Shown in pieces: positions 6,844 to 14,643 of a stretch of 16,246 nucleotides of DNA. The DNA comes from Rhodocyclaceae bacterium UBA1310 (lineage in GTDB: Bacteria > Pseudomonadota > Gammaproteobacteria > Burkholderiales > Rhodocyclaceae): assembly GCA_002307175.1 (NCBI GenBank), contig DBTS01000010.1:1-16246 (forward strand), written 5' to 3'. Below the pieces are notes generated by a model that was not told the DNA's origin, did not search any database, and worked only from the letters and a program-made list of their open reading frames with translations. The translations under genes and the position numbers were made by a program. Position 1 is the first letter of the stretch. Every line of letters begins with the position of its first letter.

Positions 6844-7875
6844 GTGGCCGAATTTCGCATTGCCTACCCGGATCTGTGCAACAGCGTTTCTGCGGCGCTG
6901 ATCCAGGCCCAGGTTCCGCAGGATATTGCCCGACAGGAAGCAGAAATCATGGCCGAAGCCGATCTGCTCGGCGTGCCATCGCATGGCGTGCGCATGCTGC
7001 CGCCGCTGCTTGCCGCCCTGCGTGATGGCCGCGTCAATCCGTGCCCGAACATTCACCTGCAACGCGAATTTGCCGCCGTCAGCGTAATGGATGGTGATAA
7101 CGGCCCGGGGCGGACGATTTCCGCACGCGCCATGGCCGACGCCGTGAGCCGCGCCAGGAAATTCGGCATTGGCGCCTGCCTCGCGGTGCGCACCACCCAC
7201 TGGGGCCGCGCCCATGCCTACGCCTCACGGGCTGCGCGCGAAGGCCTTGTCGCCATCTGCACCACCAATGCCATCCCCACCATGGCAAGCTGGGGCGCCG
7301 GCCAGAAAATCATCGGCAACAACCCGATCGCTTTCGGCATTCCACGCCAGGATGCGGAGGAACCTCTGGTGCTGGATATGGCAATGAGCCAGGCGGCGGT
7401 CGGCAAGGTCAACACCTGGCTGCGCGAAGGCCGCGAAGTTCCACCGGGCTGGGGTGTTGATTCCGCGGGCAAACCCTCAACCGATGCCAAAGCCATCCTG
7501 GGCGGCGCCGTACTCCCGTTTGGCGGGCACAAAGGGGCCGGCCTCGCCCTGGTGATGGAGCTGCTGACCGCTGCGCTTGGCGGTGGCGCCTTCGGCAATG
7601 AAATCCGCGCCGGTGACTCCAGCGGGCTTGATCCCGAAGCCTGCAAACTGTTCCTGGCACTCGATCCGCAGGCTTTCTGCGGGCTCGATACGCTGACTCA
7701 GCGCAGCGAAGAATACTTTGCCTATCTGGCATCCGTCGCCCAGCCTGCCGAAGCCTTCATCTGGCCGGGCAAGCGCGGATGGGCCGAGCGCGACGCCAAT
7801 CTGGCACAGGGCGTCCCCCTGCACGCGGACATCGTCAGGCAACTGGCTGATGCGGGAGTTCTGCTGAACAGCTGA
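6844..7875 (+). CDS. Ldh/malate dehydrogenase-2 family NAD(P)-dependent oxidoreductase
   Basis: The protein has 343 residues, the normal length for the Ldh_2 family (PF02615). Members reduce or oxidise 2-hydroxy/2-oxo acids or cyclic imines (malate, lactate, sulfolactate, ureidoglycolate, piperideine-2-carboxylate). Family marks are SHGVR at residues 46-50 with the conserved His47, the central TTHWGRAHAYASRAAREGLVA-type region, TTNAIPTMASWGAGQKIIGNNPIAFGIPR, the segment LVLDMAMSQAAVGKV, and FGGHKGAGLALVMELL. The GTG at 6844 is chosen because GAGGAT lies just upstream. The frame is open further upstream but crosses non-coding hairpin DNA. No neighbouring pathway gene indicates the substrate, so I assign only the family. 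It is probably cytosolic. Confidence 0.9.
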   Translation: MAEFRIAYPDLCNSVSAALIQAQVPQDIARQEAEIMAEADLLGVPSHGVRMLPPLLAALRDGRVNPCPNIHLQREFAAVSVMDGDNGPGRTISARAMADAVSRARKFGIGACLAVRTTHWGRAHAYASRAAREGLVAICTTNAIPTMASWGAGQKIIGNNPIAFGIPRQDAEEPLVLDMAMSQAAVGKVNTWLREGREVPPGWGVDSAGKPSTDAKAILGGAVLPFGGHKGAGLALVMELLTAALGGGAFGNEIRAGDSSGLDPEACKLFLALDPQAFCGLDTLTQRSEEYFAYLASVAQPAEAFIWPGKRGWAERDANLAQGVPLHADIVRQLADAGVLLNS

Positions 7876-8028
7876 AACCGGGGCCTGAGGCCTAAATCGC
7901 TGCACCTGTCCGGGATTTTCCTCCGCAGGTCGGCATTCAGGCCGCCTATGCCGCCCTTCCATCCAGGTCGCCCGGCGATATGACCACAGTCTGTTACCAT
8001 CGCGTGACATCATGCATCGGGACTCTGT

Positions 8029-11000
8029 GTGGAAGCCTTGATACTGCTCGCAATTCTCCTGGGTGGCGTGTATTTCGTCGTGCTCCCCATCCTGCTGCTG
8101 GTCAACTGGGCCCGCACCTCAACCCAGGCCGGGCAGCTCGCCAATCTGCAAAGAGCACTACACGAAGCCAGCAAGCGCCAGGCTGCACTTGAAGCCCGCC
8201 TGCAAGCCGGCACTACCAGCACAAGCCCGCAGCCAGAAAGAGTGACGCCGGAAGCTGACAGGCCCCAGACCCAGCCCCTTGCTGCGACTCAAAATATCGC
8301 AAGCAGAACAGCTGAACCCCTGCCCCCTTCGCAGCAGCCTGTTACCAAGGCCTTGCCGGAAACCTCCCCACAGCCCGATTCCGCACCTGCACAAGCATCG
8401 CACCCGATACCGGCGAACACGCCCCTCCCGGCTGATGCCATTGCGCAGATCATCGCCAAACCGCTCACCCCCGCCGCCCCGGCAACGCCGGCTGCGGACA
8501 ACAGTGCGGTGCAGGCTGACAGCGCTACAACAGCAGCCACACCGAAGGCACAGCCTGCCACGCCCGTCGCAGCACCTGTAACACCTGCTGTCCCCCGGCC
8601 ACGCCCCCAGCCTACCCTGGCAAAACCTGCCGCGCCCGCAGAGCCGGGCATCCTCGAACGTGCCGTGGGTGCCGCCAAAGATTGGCTGTTCGGTGGCAAC
8701 ACCCTCGTTCGCGTCGGCATGCTGCTCGTCTTCCTTGGGCTGGCCTTTGCCTTGCGCCTGGCGGCGGAAAACGCCGTCCTCCCGCTGGAGGTACGCTATC
8801 TCGGCGTCGCAGCCTGCGCCCTTGTCGCCCTGACACTGGGCTGGCGGCTACGTCTCAAGCGCCCGGCCTATGCACTGCTGATGCAGGGCGGCGCCGTCGC
8901 GGTGATGTACCTCACGGTGTTCGCCGCACTCAAGCTTCACGATCACCCGCTGCTGCCCACGCAGGCCGGCCTCTTCCTGCTGGTGGCCACCGTTGTGCTC
9001 TCGGGGATTCTGGCTGTCACGCAGGATTCGCTGGCACTCGCCGCCGCCGGCGCGCTGGGGGGCTTCGCCGCCCCGGTGCTGGTATCGACTGGAGGAGGCA
9101 GCCATGTGGCGCTCTTCACCTATTTCGCACTGCTCAACACCGGCATTCTCGGCGTTGCATGGTTCAAGGCATGGCGCCCACTGAACCTGATCGGTTTTGC
9201 CTGCACCTTCCTGATCGGTCTGGCCTGGGGGCAACGCTCGTATGACCCGGCACTGCATTACGCCAACACCCAGCCCTTCCTGATCCTCTTCTTCCTGATG
9301 TTCGTCGCCATCGGCCTGCTCTTTGCGCGCCGCGTGCTGCTTGACGATCCGTCCACCCCCACCTCGCGCAACACGGCAGAATGGGCGGCCTGGTTTGCCG
9401 CCGGCGGGCACAAGGCCCAGCGCTATGTCGACGGCACCCTGCTCTTCGGCACCCCCATCGTCGCCTTCGGCGTGCAATACGCGCTGATCCGCCACATCGA
9501 ATACGGCGCAGCCTTCAGCGCGCTGGCACTGGGCATGTTCTACATGTCCCTGGCATTCATCCTGCAGAAGGCTAATGCGCTACGCCACCGCCTGCTCACG
9601 GAAGTATTCCTCGCCCTGGGGGTCATCTTCGCCTCGCTGGCCATCCCGCTGGGCCTCGATGCACAGTGGACCTCGGCAGCCTGGGCAGTTGAAGCCGCCG
9701 GCATCTACTGGATCGGCCACCGCCAGCAGCGCCCGCTGGCACGCGCTTTCGCGGTGCTGCTGCAGATTGCCGCCACCCTCGCCTACAGCCAGAAAATTGT
9801 GGAAGGCACCGACACCCTGCTCTCCGGCCCGGTGCTTGGTGCGCTGATGCTTGGCCTGTCTTTCCTGAGCAATCTGTGGGTGTTGCGCAAATATGCCAAA
9901 AGCAATCATGCGGCATGGGATAGCGGTTTCGAAACACCTTTCGGCACGCTCGCCCTGTGGGCGCTGTATCTGATTGCACCCTTGACGCTATCGGCCCCAC
10001 ACGCTGCCGCAGCATTGGCACTGGCGGGTACGCTCACGGTCTTCCTCGGGCTGCGCCTGGGGCTACGTGGCTGGATCGGCAATGCCTTGCTGGTGCAACT
10101 GGTGGCAGGGATCGTATTCCTCGGCAGCATGCATGCCGGCGATGCCGGTGGTGTGCTGGCACTCAACGGCTCTGGCCTGCAGGGGCTCATCATCGCCGCG
10201 CTGATCGGCCTGAGTTCCCTGACCGGGCTGGGTGTCGCGATCCGGGAAGCACGCCGGCAAAACAATCCGCAGCTCGTCACCCGCCTGGCCTGGGCCATGC
10301 TGTTCGGTCTGGGCTTCATCGTGCTCGCCGTGCTCTTCGTGCTGCCCTGGCAAACAGCCACCGCCGTGTGGGCCGGCTGCGGCTTTGTACTGATGTGGGC
10401 GGCACGCCGCCTGGGCCTCAAACCGGCATTCTGGTTTGCACTGGCCCTGGAAGTGGTGGCCGGGCTGGCATTCCTGTGTGCCAACTGGGGCGCGCTGAAT
10501 GATTACGGCGTACTGGCAGTGGGCGGCGCAGCCAATCCGTTCGCCCATGCCGGATTCTGGACCCCCATCGTCATTTCCCTGGCGACCTTCGCCATGGCCT
10601 GGCGCCTGTTTGCCTGGGAGCGCACCGGCACAGACCGCACCGACAACGCCCCGGAAGGCAACTGGCTGTCGCTGGGCACCCTGCTCTGGTCTGCCGGCTG
10701 GTGGGCTTTCGCCTGGTTCATGGAACTGCAGCGCACGAATCCTGAAGCGCATGACATTGCCCATGATTTTCTCGCCGCCATGACATTGGCCCTCGCCCTG
10801 ACCTTGCCGATTGCCGCCCGCTGGCGCTGGCAGCATCTCGCCGGCATACTCGGCGGCATTCTGCCCCTGATCGCCCTGACCGCTATCATCGACTACCAGG
10901 CCGACGTGAATCTGCTCTCCGGCAAGGGCTGGGCCGTATATGCCTGCGCCATTCTTGGCGGCATCCTGCTGCTGCGTGTTGCCGGCCAGCTGTTGAGCCG

Positions 11001-11862
11001 CGCCGCAGATGCCGCGCTGCACCTGATGAGTTGCTGGGTCTGGCTGATCTGCGCCTCGCTGGAATTGCGCTATCTGTTCCTCACCCTCGGTGAGCCGGGC
11101 AGCACCTGGCGCTGGCTGGGCTGGACGCTGCCGCTCGTGGCCTGGCTGCTGTGGCAGGCACGCACGGCACAGCCCAGGCTGTGGCCGGCCACCGCACATC
11201 CGCAGACATGGCGCTTCAATGCCACCCTGCCGGTGCTCGCCATCCTTCTCCTGTGGGCTGTGCTGGCGAACTTCGGCTCTGGCGGCAATGCCGCACCGCT
11301 GCCCTTCATTCCGCTCGTCAATCCGCTGGATATTGCCCTGGTGCTGGTGCTATTTGCCGGCTGGCAATGGACGCGCCAACTCGCAACCCAGAAACCTGCC
11401 GAATGCCTGCTGCAGCCACTCTCCGGAATGCTCCGGCTGGTGCTTCTGGCAATCGGCTTCATCACCTATTCCTGCATCGTGTTGCGCGGGGCACACCATC
11501 TGGGCGGCATTCCGTGGAACGCCGAGAGCCTGATGGCCTCGATGCTGGTGCAGGCCAGCATGTCGATCTTCTGGTCGCTGCTGGCGCTGGGCATGATGAT
11601 CGCCGGGCATCGCACAGCACACCGCAGCGTGTGGATCAGTGGCGCGGTGCTGGTAGGGGTGGTCGTCATCAAACTCTTCTTTATCGAACTCTCCAATCAC
11701 GGTGGCCTGGCGCGCATCATCTCCTTCATCGGAGTGGGCATTCTGCTGCTGGTGGTGGGCTATTTCGCCCCGCTCCCTCCATCAGCGGCCAGCAAGCAGT
11801 CTAACCAGGAAGACAACCATGGCGACCAGCCCGAGCAAGACACCCATGCCGATCATGAATAA
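8029..11862 (+). CDS. DUF2339 giant polytopic membrane protein
   Basis: The protein has 1277 residues. An N-terminal membrane helix (about 4-26) is followed by a short charged helix with coiled-coil character (about 34-60). A Pro/Ala/Thr-rich linker runs to about 205. Then comes LERAVGAAKDWLFGGNTLVRVG and LLVFLGLAFALRLAAENA, the hallmark entry of DUF2339 (PF10101). From about 228 to 1255 the chain is almost all hydrophobic helices, well over twenty segments. It ends in a hydrophilic tail rich in Gln, Asp and His. It is on the long side for the family because of the linker. The function is unknown. The GTG at 8029 is the first plausible start, with only a weak ribosome site. The 3' end overlaps the DUF3999 gene by 44 bases, and in many proteobacteria these two families are encoded together, so the products probably work as a pair in the inner membrane. 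Confidence 0.9.
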   Translation: MEALILLAILLGGVYFVVLPILLLVNWARTSTQAGQLANLQRALHEASKRQAALEARLQAGTTSTSPQPERVTPEADRPQTQPLAATQNIASRTAEPLPPSQQPVTKALPETSPQPDSAPAQASHPIPANTPLPADAIAQIIAKPLTPAAPATPAADNSAVQADSATTAATPKAQPATPVAAPVTPAVPRPRPQPTLAKPAAPAEPGILERAVGAAKDWLFGGNTLVRVGMLLVFLGLAFALRLAAENAVLPLEVRYLGVAACALVALTLGWRLRLKRPAYALLMQGGAVAVMYLTVFAALKLHDHPLLPTQAGLFLLVATVVLSGILAVTQDSLALAAAGALGGFAAPVLVSTGGGSHVALFTYFALLNTGILGVAWFKAWRPLNLIGFACTFLIGLAWGQRSYDPALHYANTQPFLILFFLMFVAIGLLFARRVLLDDPSTPTSRNTAEWAAWFAAGGHKAQRYVDGTLLFGTPIVAFGVQYALIRHIEYGAAFSALALGMFYMSLAFILQKANALRHRLLTEVFLALGVIFASLAIPLGLDAQWTSAAWAVEAAGIYWIGHRQQRPLARAFAVLLQIAATLAYSQKIVEGTDTLLSGPVLGALMLGLSFLSNLWVLRKYAKSNHAAWDSGFETPFGTLALWALYLIAPLTLSAPHAAAALALAGTLTVFLGLRLGLRGWIGNALLVQLVAGIVFLGSMHAGDAGGVLALNGSGLQGLIIAALIGLSSLTGLGVAIREARRQNNPQLVTRLAWAMLFGLGFIVLAVLFVLPWQTATAVWAGCGFVLMWAARRLGLKPAFWFALALEVVAGLAFLCANWGALNDYGVLAVGGAANPFAHAGFWTPIVISLATFAMAWRLFAWERTGTDRTDNAPEGNWLSLGTLLWSAGWWAFAWFMELQRTNPEAHDIAHDFLAAMTLALALTLPIAARWRWQHLAGILGGILPLIALTAIIDYQADVNLLSGKGWAVYACAILGGILLLRVAGQLLSRAADAALHLMSCWVWLICASLELRYLFLTLGEPGSTWRWLGWTLPLVAWLLWQARTAQPRLWPATAHPQTWRFNATLPVLAILLLWAVLANFGSGGNAAPLPFIPLVNPLDIALVLVLFAGWQWTRQLATQKPAECLLQPLSGMLRLVLLAIGFITYSCIVLRGAHHLGGIPWNAESLMASMLVQASMSIFWSLLALGMMIAGHRTAHRSVWISGAVLVGVVVIKLFFIELSNHGGLARIISFIGVGILLLVVGYFAPLPPSAASKQSNQEDNHGDQPEQDTHADHE

Positions 11863-13333
11863 GCTGCCTATCCTGCATTCATCACTGCTGCATTCATCAC
11901 TGCTGCATTCATCATTGCTGCATTCATCACTGCTGACACTTCTTCCCCTCGGCTTCGCCCTGCTTGCTGCGCCGGCTATCGCTGCGGACACTCCGGACCA
12001 GTATGCCCTGCACATGGAAGTACACGCCGCTACGGCCGCTCCGTTCTATCGCCTCAATGTACCACTGGCTGCCTATGAAGCCTCCACCCATGGGGATCTG
12101 CTGGACTTGCGGATTTTCAACGCCGCCGGCACGGCAGTGCCCTATGCACGCCTCGCCCCCAGTGGCAGCACCGAAGAGGAAATTCAGCGCAGCAGCGTGC
12201 GCTGGTTCCCGATTCGCGCCGCTTCCCGGCAGGAAAACGGCGCGCCCCTGAAGATGGTGGTGCGCCAGTCTGGCGACGGCACACTGGTCTCGCTGGAAAG
12301 CGGGCATACCACGCCAGCCAAAACAGCCGCCCAGGCGCCTGTGCGTGGCTACGTGGTGGATGTCAGCCAGCTCAGGGAACGCCAGAGCATTCGTGCCCTG
12401 CAGTTGAACTGGGCCGGCAGCGCCAGCGATTTCCAGCTCATCGACGTGGAAGCCAGCGATGATCTGCAGCACTGGACGGCTCTTGCCAGCGGCGTACAGC
12501 TCGCCCGCCTGGACTACAACGGCGCCCGTATCGAAAACCGCCGCATCGAACTGCCAGGGCTCTCCGGGCGCTATCTGCGCCTGCTCTGGCGCGAACCGGA
12601 TACGGCCCCGGAACTCTCCGCCGCCGAAATCGAGCAGAGCACGGCACGCTACCTGCCACCGCCGCTGGCATGGTCTGCGGCACTCACCCCGGTTTCGGGC
12701 GACAGCACCAAGCCCGGTGAATACCGCTATCACCTGCCCCGCCCGCTGCCGCTGGCCCGCCTGCAGATGACACTGCCGCCGGGCAACCAGCTGCTGCCCG
12801 TGCAAATCCTCACACAGAGCGGGCACCAGCAGGGCTGGCAGAGCATCGCCAGCAGCGTTGTGTATCGCATCAGCAGCAAGGGCCGCGAATGGAGCAACAC
12901 GGACGTCATGCTCGGGAATGTCATCGTGCAGGATTTCATGCTGCGCCTCGACCCACGCCTGCCCGCCCCGCCCCAGGCACCATCACTCCGTTATGCCGTG
13001 CAGCCGACCCAGCTGGTGTTTCTTGCCAGTGGCACACCGCCTTACACCCTGGCTGCAGGGAATCGCGATGCACGCGATGCCACACTGCCGGTCTCCACAC
13101 TGGTGCCCGGCTTCGGCCAGCCCAATAGCCCGGAAATCGCAGTGGCAGAAGCCAGCGCGCCGGCAGGTGCTGCACCCACACAGGGGGCACAGGCAGGCGG
13201 CAGTGCTCCAGCCAATCCCGAGTCACGCAAGTATCTCCTCTGGGGGGTGCTGGTTCTCGGCGTGCTGGGCATGGCAGCCATGGCCTGGCAACTGCTGCGG
13301 CAGATGAAGCAGACACCCACGGACAAGCGCTGA
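11819..13333 (+). CDS. DUF3999 exported, membrane-anchored protein
   Basis: From the ATG at 11819 (AGGAAGA 6 bases upstream) the protein has 504 residues. ATGs at 11846 and 11855 are in frame but have poor ribosome sites. The N-terminus is a signal peptide with four tandem LHSSL units, then LLTLLPLGFALLAAPAIA and a probable signal peptidase site before ADTPDQ. The periplasmic body (DUF3999, PF13163) contains beta-rich segments such as FQLIDVEASDDLQHWTALAS, which resembles discoidin-type carbohydrate-binding folds (inference). A single membrane helix follows near the C-terminus (YLLWGVLVLGVLGMAAMAWQ) with a basic tail LLRQMKQTPTDKR inside. It overlaps the DUF2339 gene by 44 bases, so translation is probably coupled. 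The topology suggests a periplasmic sensor or ligand-binding partner for the DUF2339 protein. The real function is unknown. Confidence 0.87.
   Translation: MATSPSKTPMPIMNKLPILHSSLLHSSLLHSSLLHSSLLTLLPLGFALLAAPAIAADTPDQYALHMEVHAATAAPFYRLNVPLAAYEASTHGDLLDLRIFNAAGTAVPYARLAPSGSTEEEIQRSSVRWFPIRAASRQENGAPLKMVVRQSGDGTLVSLESGHTTPAKTAAQAPVRGYVVDVSQLRERQSIRALQLNWAGSASDFQLIDVEASDDLQHWTALASGVQLARLDYNGARIENRRIELPGLSGRYLRLLWREPDTAPELSAAEIEQSTARYLPPPLAWSAALTPVSGDSTKPGEYRYHLPRPLPLARLQMTLPPGNQLLPVQILTQSGHQQGWQSIASSVVYRISSKGREWSNTDVMLGNVIVQDFMLRLDPRLPAPPQAPSLRYAVQPTQLVFLASGTPPYTLAAGNRDARDATLPVSTLVPGFGQPNSPEIAVAEASAPAGAAPTQGAQAGGSAPANPESRKYLLWGVLVLGVLGMAAMAWQLLRQMKQTPTDKR
11872..11931 (+). repeat. In-frame 15-bp tandem repeat, four units
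   Basis: Four consecutive 15-base units follow gCTGCATTCATCAcT (11872-11886, 11887-11901, 11902-11916, 11917-11931). The first differs at base 1 and the third at base 14. Each adds five residues (LHSSL) to the hydrophobic part of the DUF3999 signal peptide. The unit length is a multiple of three, so copy-number change would alter signal-peptide length without a frameshift. Confidence 0.9.
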
Positions 13334-13346
13334 CCCCCAACGGTGA

Positions 13347-13374
13347 GTACAGTCGGTCGGTCTGCCGACTGTAC
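13347..13374 (+). terminator. Strong hairpin after the DUF3999 gene
   Basis: GTACAGTCGG and CCGACTGTAC form a perfect 10-bp stem around an 8-base loop, 13 bp past the DUF3999 stop codon. No U-tract follows, so it may be a factor-assisted terminator or mRNA 3' end rather than a classical intrinsic terminator. Confidence 0.45.
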
Positions 13375-13414
13375 ATCTGATCTCCCGCCTCCTGCGCTAC
13401 AAGCCGGAGAAGCT

Positions 13415-13441
13415 GGTATTCTGAATACCTTCCGCTTTTTT
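13415..13441 (+). other. Palindrome followed by T-run before the acetyltransferase gene
   Basis: GGTATTC-T-GAATACC (13415-13429) is a perfect 15-bp palindrome, and six T residues occur at 13436-13441 just before the acetyltransferase start. It may act as a weak terminator (GGTAT-TCTGA-ATACC with a distant U-tract) or as an operator. Its position 23 bp from the start codon would also suit a repressor site. Confidence 0.35.
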
Positions 13442-13451
13442 ATTTCCAGCG

Positions 13452-13997
13452 ATGCAAACCCTGTTGCGCAAGCTCTGTCGCCGCCTTTTCCGGCATGATC
13501 CGCTCGCCGTTCTCCAGGCACGTGGACTGCGTGTAGGGCGAAACTTCTTCATGCAGGATGACTGCACCATTGACGCCTGGCACTGCTGCCACATCTGTAT
13601 CGGAGACGAGGTCACGCTCGGCCCGCGCGTCACCATCCTCGCGCACGACGCCAGCATGAAGCGTGCGCTCGGCATGGTCCGCCTGGGCAAGGTGACAATC
13701 GGCAGCCGCGTGTTCATCGGCGCCGGCAGCATCGTGCTGCCCGGTGTGACGATAGGCGATGATGTCGTCATCGGCGCAGGATCTGTGGTGAGCCAGAACA
13801 TTCCGGCCAACTCGCTTGCCGTGGGCAACCCGGCACGCGTCGTCGGCACCTGCGATGAGTATCTGGCCCGCCAGAAAGCGCTGATGGAAACCTCACCCTG
13901 TTTTGACGAGGCCTATACAGCACGCGGTGGCGTCACAGCAGCACGCCAGGAAGAGATGAACACGCGCATGGGCGATGGCAGTGGCTTTATCGTCTGA
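13452..13997 (+). CDS. Left-handed beta-helix (hexapeptide) O-acetyltransferase
   Basis: The protein has 181 residues. Hexapeptide-repeat coils run from about residue 26 to 130: LRVGRNFFMQDDCTI, HICIGDEVTLGPRVTIL, VTIGSRVFIGAGSIVLPG, VTIGDDVVIGAGSVV and IPANSLAVGNPARVVG. His65 in ILAHDAS is at the place of the catalytic histidine of the maltose/sugar O-acetyltransferase group (acetyl-CoA donor). A basic amphipathic N-terminus (LLRKLCRRLFRHD) may touch the membrane or acceptor. The C-terminal 45 residues form an extra helical extension. The substrate is probably a surface-sugar hydroxyl, but no polysaccharide genes are next to it. The ATG lacks an obvious Shine-Dalgarno. The stop codon TGA is itself the first three bases of a dispersed repeat. 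Confidence 0.88.
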   Translation: MQTLLRKLCRRLFRHDPLAVLQARGLRVGRNFFMQDDCTIDAWHCCHICIGDEVTLGPRVTILAHDASMKRALGMVRLGKVTIGSRVFIGAGSIVLPGVTIGDDVVIGAGSVVSQNIPANSLAVGNPARVVGTCDEYLARQKALMETSPCFDEAYTARGGVTAARQEEMNTRMGDGSGFIV

Positions 13998-14035
13998 GAA
14001 GCTGTTCAGGATCTGTTGCGAAAGGATGTCAGCGG
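13995..14035 (+). repeat. Dispersed 43-bp intergenic repeat, copy 3
   Basis: TGAGAAGCTGTTCAGGATCT, then GTTGCGAAAGGATGTCAGCGG. The repeat begins exactly at the TGA stop of the acetyltransferase gene. It is more diverged from the family core after base 20 than copies 1 and 4. Confidence 0.75.
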
Positions 14036-14066
14036 ACTGAATAGGCACGATAAAGCGCAACAAAAC

Positions 14067-14094
14067 GTTGGGAGACGCCTTCGGCTTTCCCAAC
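14067..14094 (+). repeat. CGTTGGG/CCCAACCTACG hairpin repeat
   Basis: GTTGGGA (14067-14073) pairs with TCCCAAC (14088-14094), with an inner GCC-TTC-GGC stem. CCTACG follows. The arrangement CGTAGGTTGGG...CCCAACCTACG is common in proteobacterial intergenic repeats, and this looks like a truncated form. An alternative stem CATTGACA (14101-14108) with TGTCAATG (14136-14143) lies next to it. Confidence 0.5.
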
Positions 14095-14128
14095 CTACGC
14101 CATTGACATTAATCCGTCCGACATTTTT

Positions 14129-14161
14129 CGTAGGGTGTCAATGAGCGCAGCGAATTGCACC
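14129..14161 (+). repeat. CGTAGGG-type repeat, left copy
   Basis: CGTAGGGTGtCAATGA, then GCGCAGCGAATTGCACC. GGTG.CAAT pairs with ATTG.CACC around a GCGCAGCG loop. A longer direct copy lies at 14415-14460. Confidence 0.6.
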
Positions 14162-14210
14162 TTCCGCGTGTTTTTTTACGTTGCACAAGCCAATTCAGAA
14201 GTTTCCCGTT

Positions 14211-14408
14211 GATCGCTCCCACGGTCCTCCGTGGGAGTGTGAGTCCCACCGCTCTGCGGTGGACCCAACGTTCGAGCGTGGCACGGAGTGCCTATTGGCG
14301 TAGGATGAAGGGTTTGTGCTGGCGGAAAGGTGAGCCGGGCCGGCATGGACGTGTGGTCACCGCGGAGCGGTGGGACGTGCGTGCCCACGGAGGACCGTGG
14401 GTACGATC
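14211..14408. repeat. 55-bp imperfect inverted arms, each with two hairpins
   Basis: The left arm is 14211-14265 and the right arm 14355-14408, with an 89-bp spacer. Aligning the left arm with the reverse complement of the right by hand gives about 45 matches in 55 positions. The left arm contains CTCCCACGG-TCCT-CCGTGGGAG (14216-14237) and CCACCGC-TCT-GCGGTGG (14246-14262). The right arm contains CACCGC-GGA-GCGGTG (14358-14372) and CCCACGG-AGGA-CCGTGGG (14384-14401). The spacer holds GGCAC-GGA-GTGCC (14280-14292). The single hairpins resemble widespread CCCACGC/GCGTGGG intergenic repeats, but this symmetric arrangement of five is unusual. Confidence 0.8.
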
Positions 14409-14414
14409 AGTTTG

Positions 14415-14460
14415 CGTAGGGCGCGCGAAGCGGAACAATGAAGCGTAGCGCAATTGCGCC
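14415..14460 (+). repeat. CGTAGGG-type repeat, right copy
   Basis: CGTAGGGCG, then a 12-base insertion relative to the left copy, then CAATGAAGCGTAGCGCAATT and GCGCC. It is in the same orientation as 14129-14161. A shorter CGTAGGATGAAGG at 14299-14311 may be a remnant of a third copy. Confidence 0.6.
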
Positions 14461-14471
14461 GGTCCAGCCTC

Positions 14472-14484
14472 CGCCCGGAGGGCG
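14472..14484 (+). other. Small GC hairpin with GGA loop
   Basis: CGCCC-GGA-GGGCG is a perfect 5-bp stem with a three-base loop. It is the fourth plus-strand hairpin in this island whose loop contains GGA. Confidence 0.5.
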
Positions 14485-14581
14485 CAAACCGGCAGGGCAT
14501 GCCAAACATTAACCCATACTGAAGTCGGACGAAGCATTCATATCAATGAGGATTTCAAGCAGCCTATGGGTCAAATGAGGA

Positions 14582-14643
14582 GGCCCGATCACGCCCTCGC
14601 AGTAAGATCACGAATAGCTTCTAAGATCATGTACAGCTTCTGA
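14582..14643 (-). repeat. Dispersed repeat, copy 5 with a tandem head duplication (copy 6)
   Basis: On the minus strand a head-only unit TCAGAAGCTGTACATGATC (14625-14643) is followed by TTAGAAGCTATTCGTGATC and then TTACTGCGAGGGCGTGATCG, ending GGCC (to 14582). The second unit is a diverged full copy of the 43-bp family, and the two heads form a 19-bp tandem duplication. It faces copy 3 across the island and ends 2 bp before the start codon of the next gene. Confidence 0.65.

Noticed and set aside
10063..11199. 378-codon open frame antisense to the DUF2339 gene
   Set aside because: It is a shadow of the membrane-helix coding strand, Gln/Gly/Pro-rich, with no recognisable fold or start signal.
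11872..11931. Tandem repeat as a CRISPR or phase-variation frameshift switch
   Set aside because: The units are 15 bp without spacers, and the length is a multiple of three, so no frameshift can result.
14155..14448. Short open frames inside the repeat island (also on the minus strand at 14292-14537)
   Set aside because: They are made of hairpin arms and have no ribosome site. Their predicted proteins mirror repeat palindromes.
13995..14643. TGA on both sides of the island as a 3-bp target-site duplication
   Set aside because: Other copies of the repeat are preceded by TTA or TCA, so TNA appears to be part of the repeat rather than duplicated target. Three bases is too little evidence.
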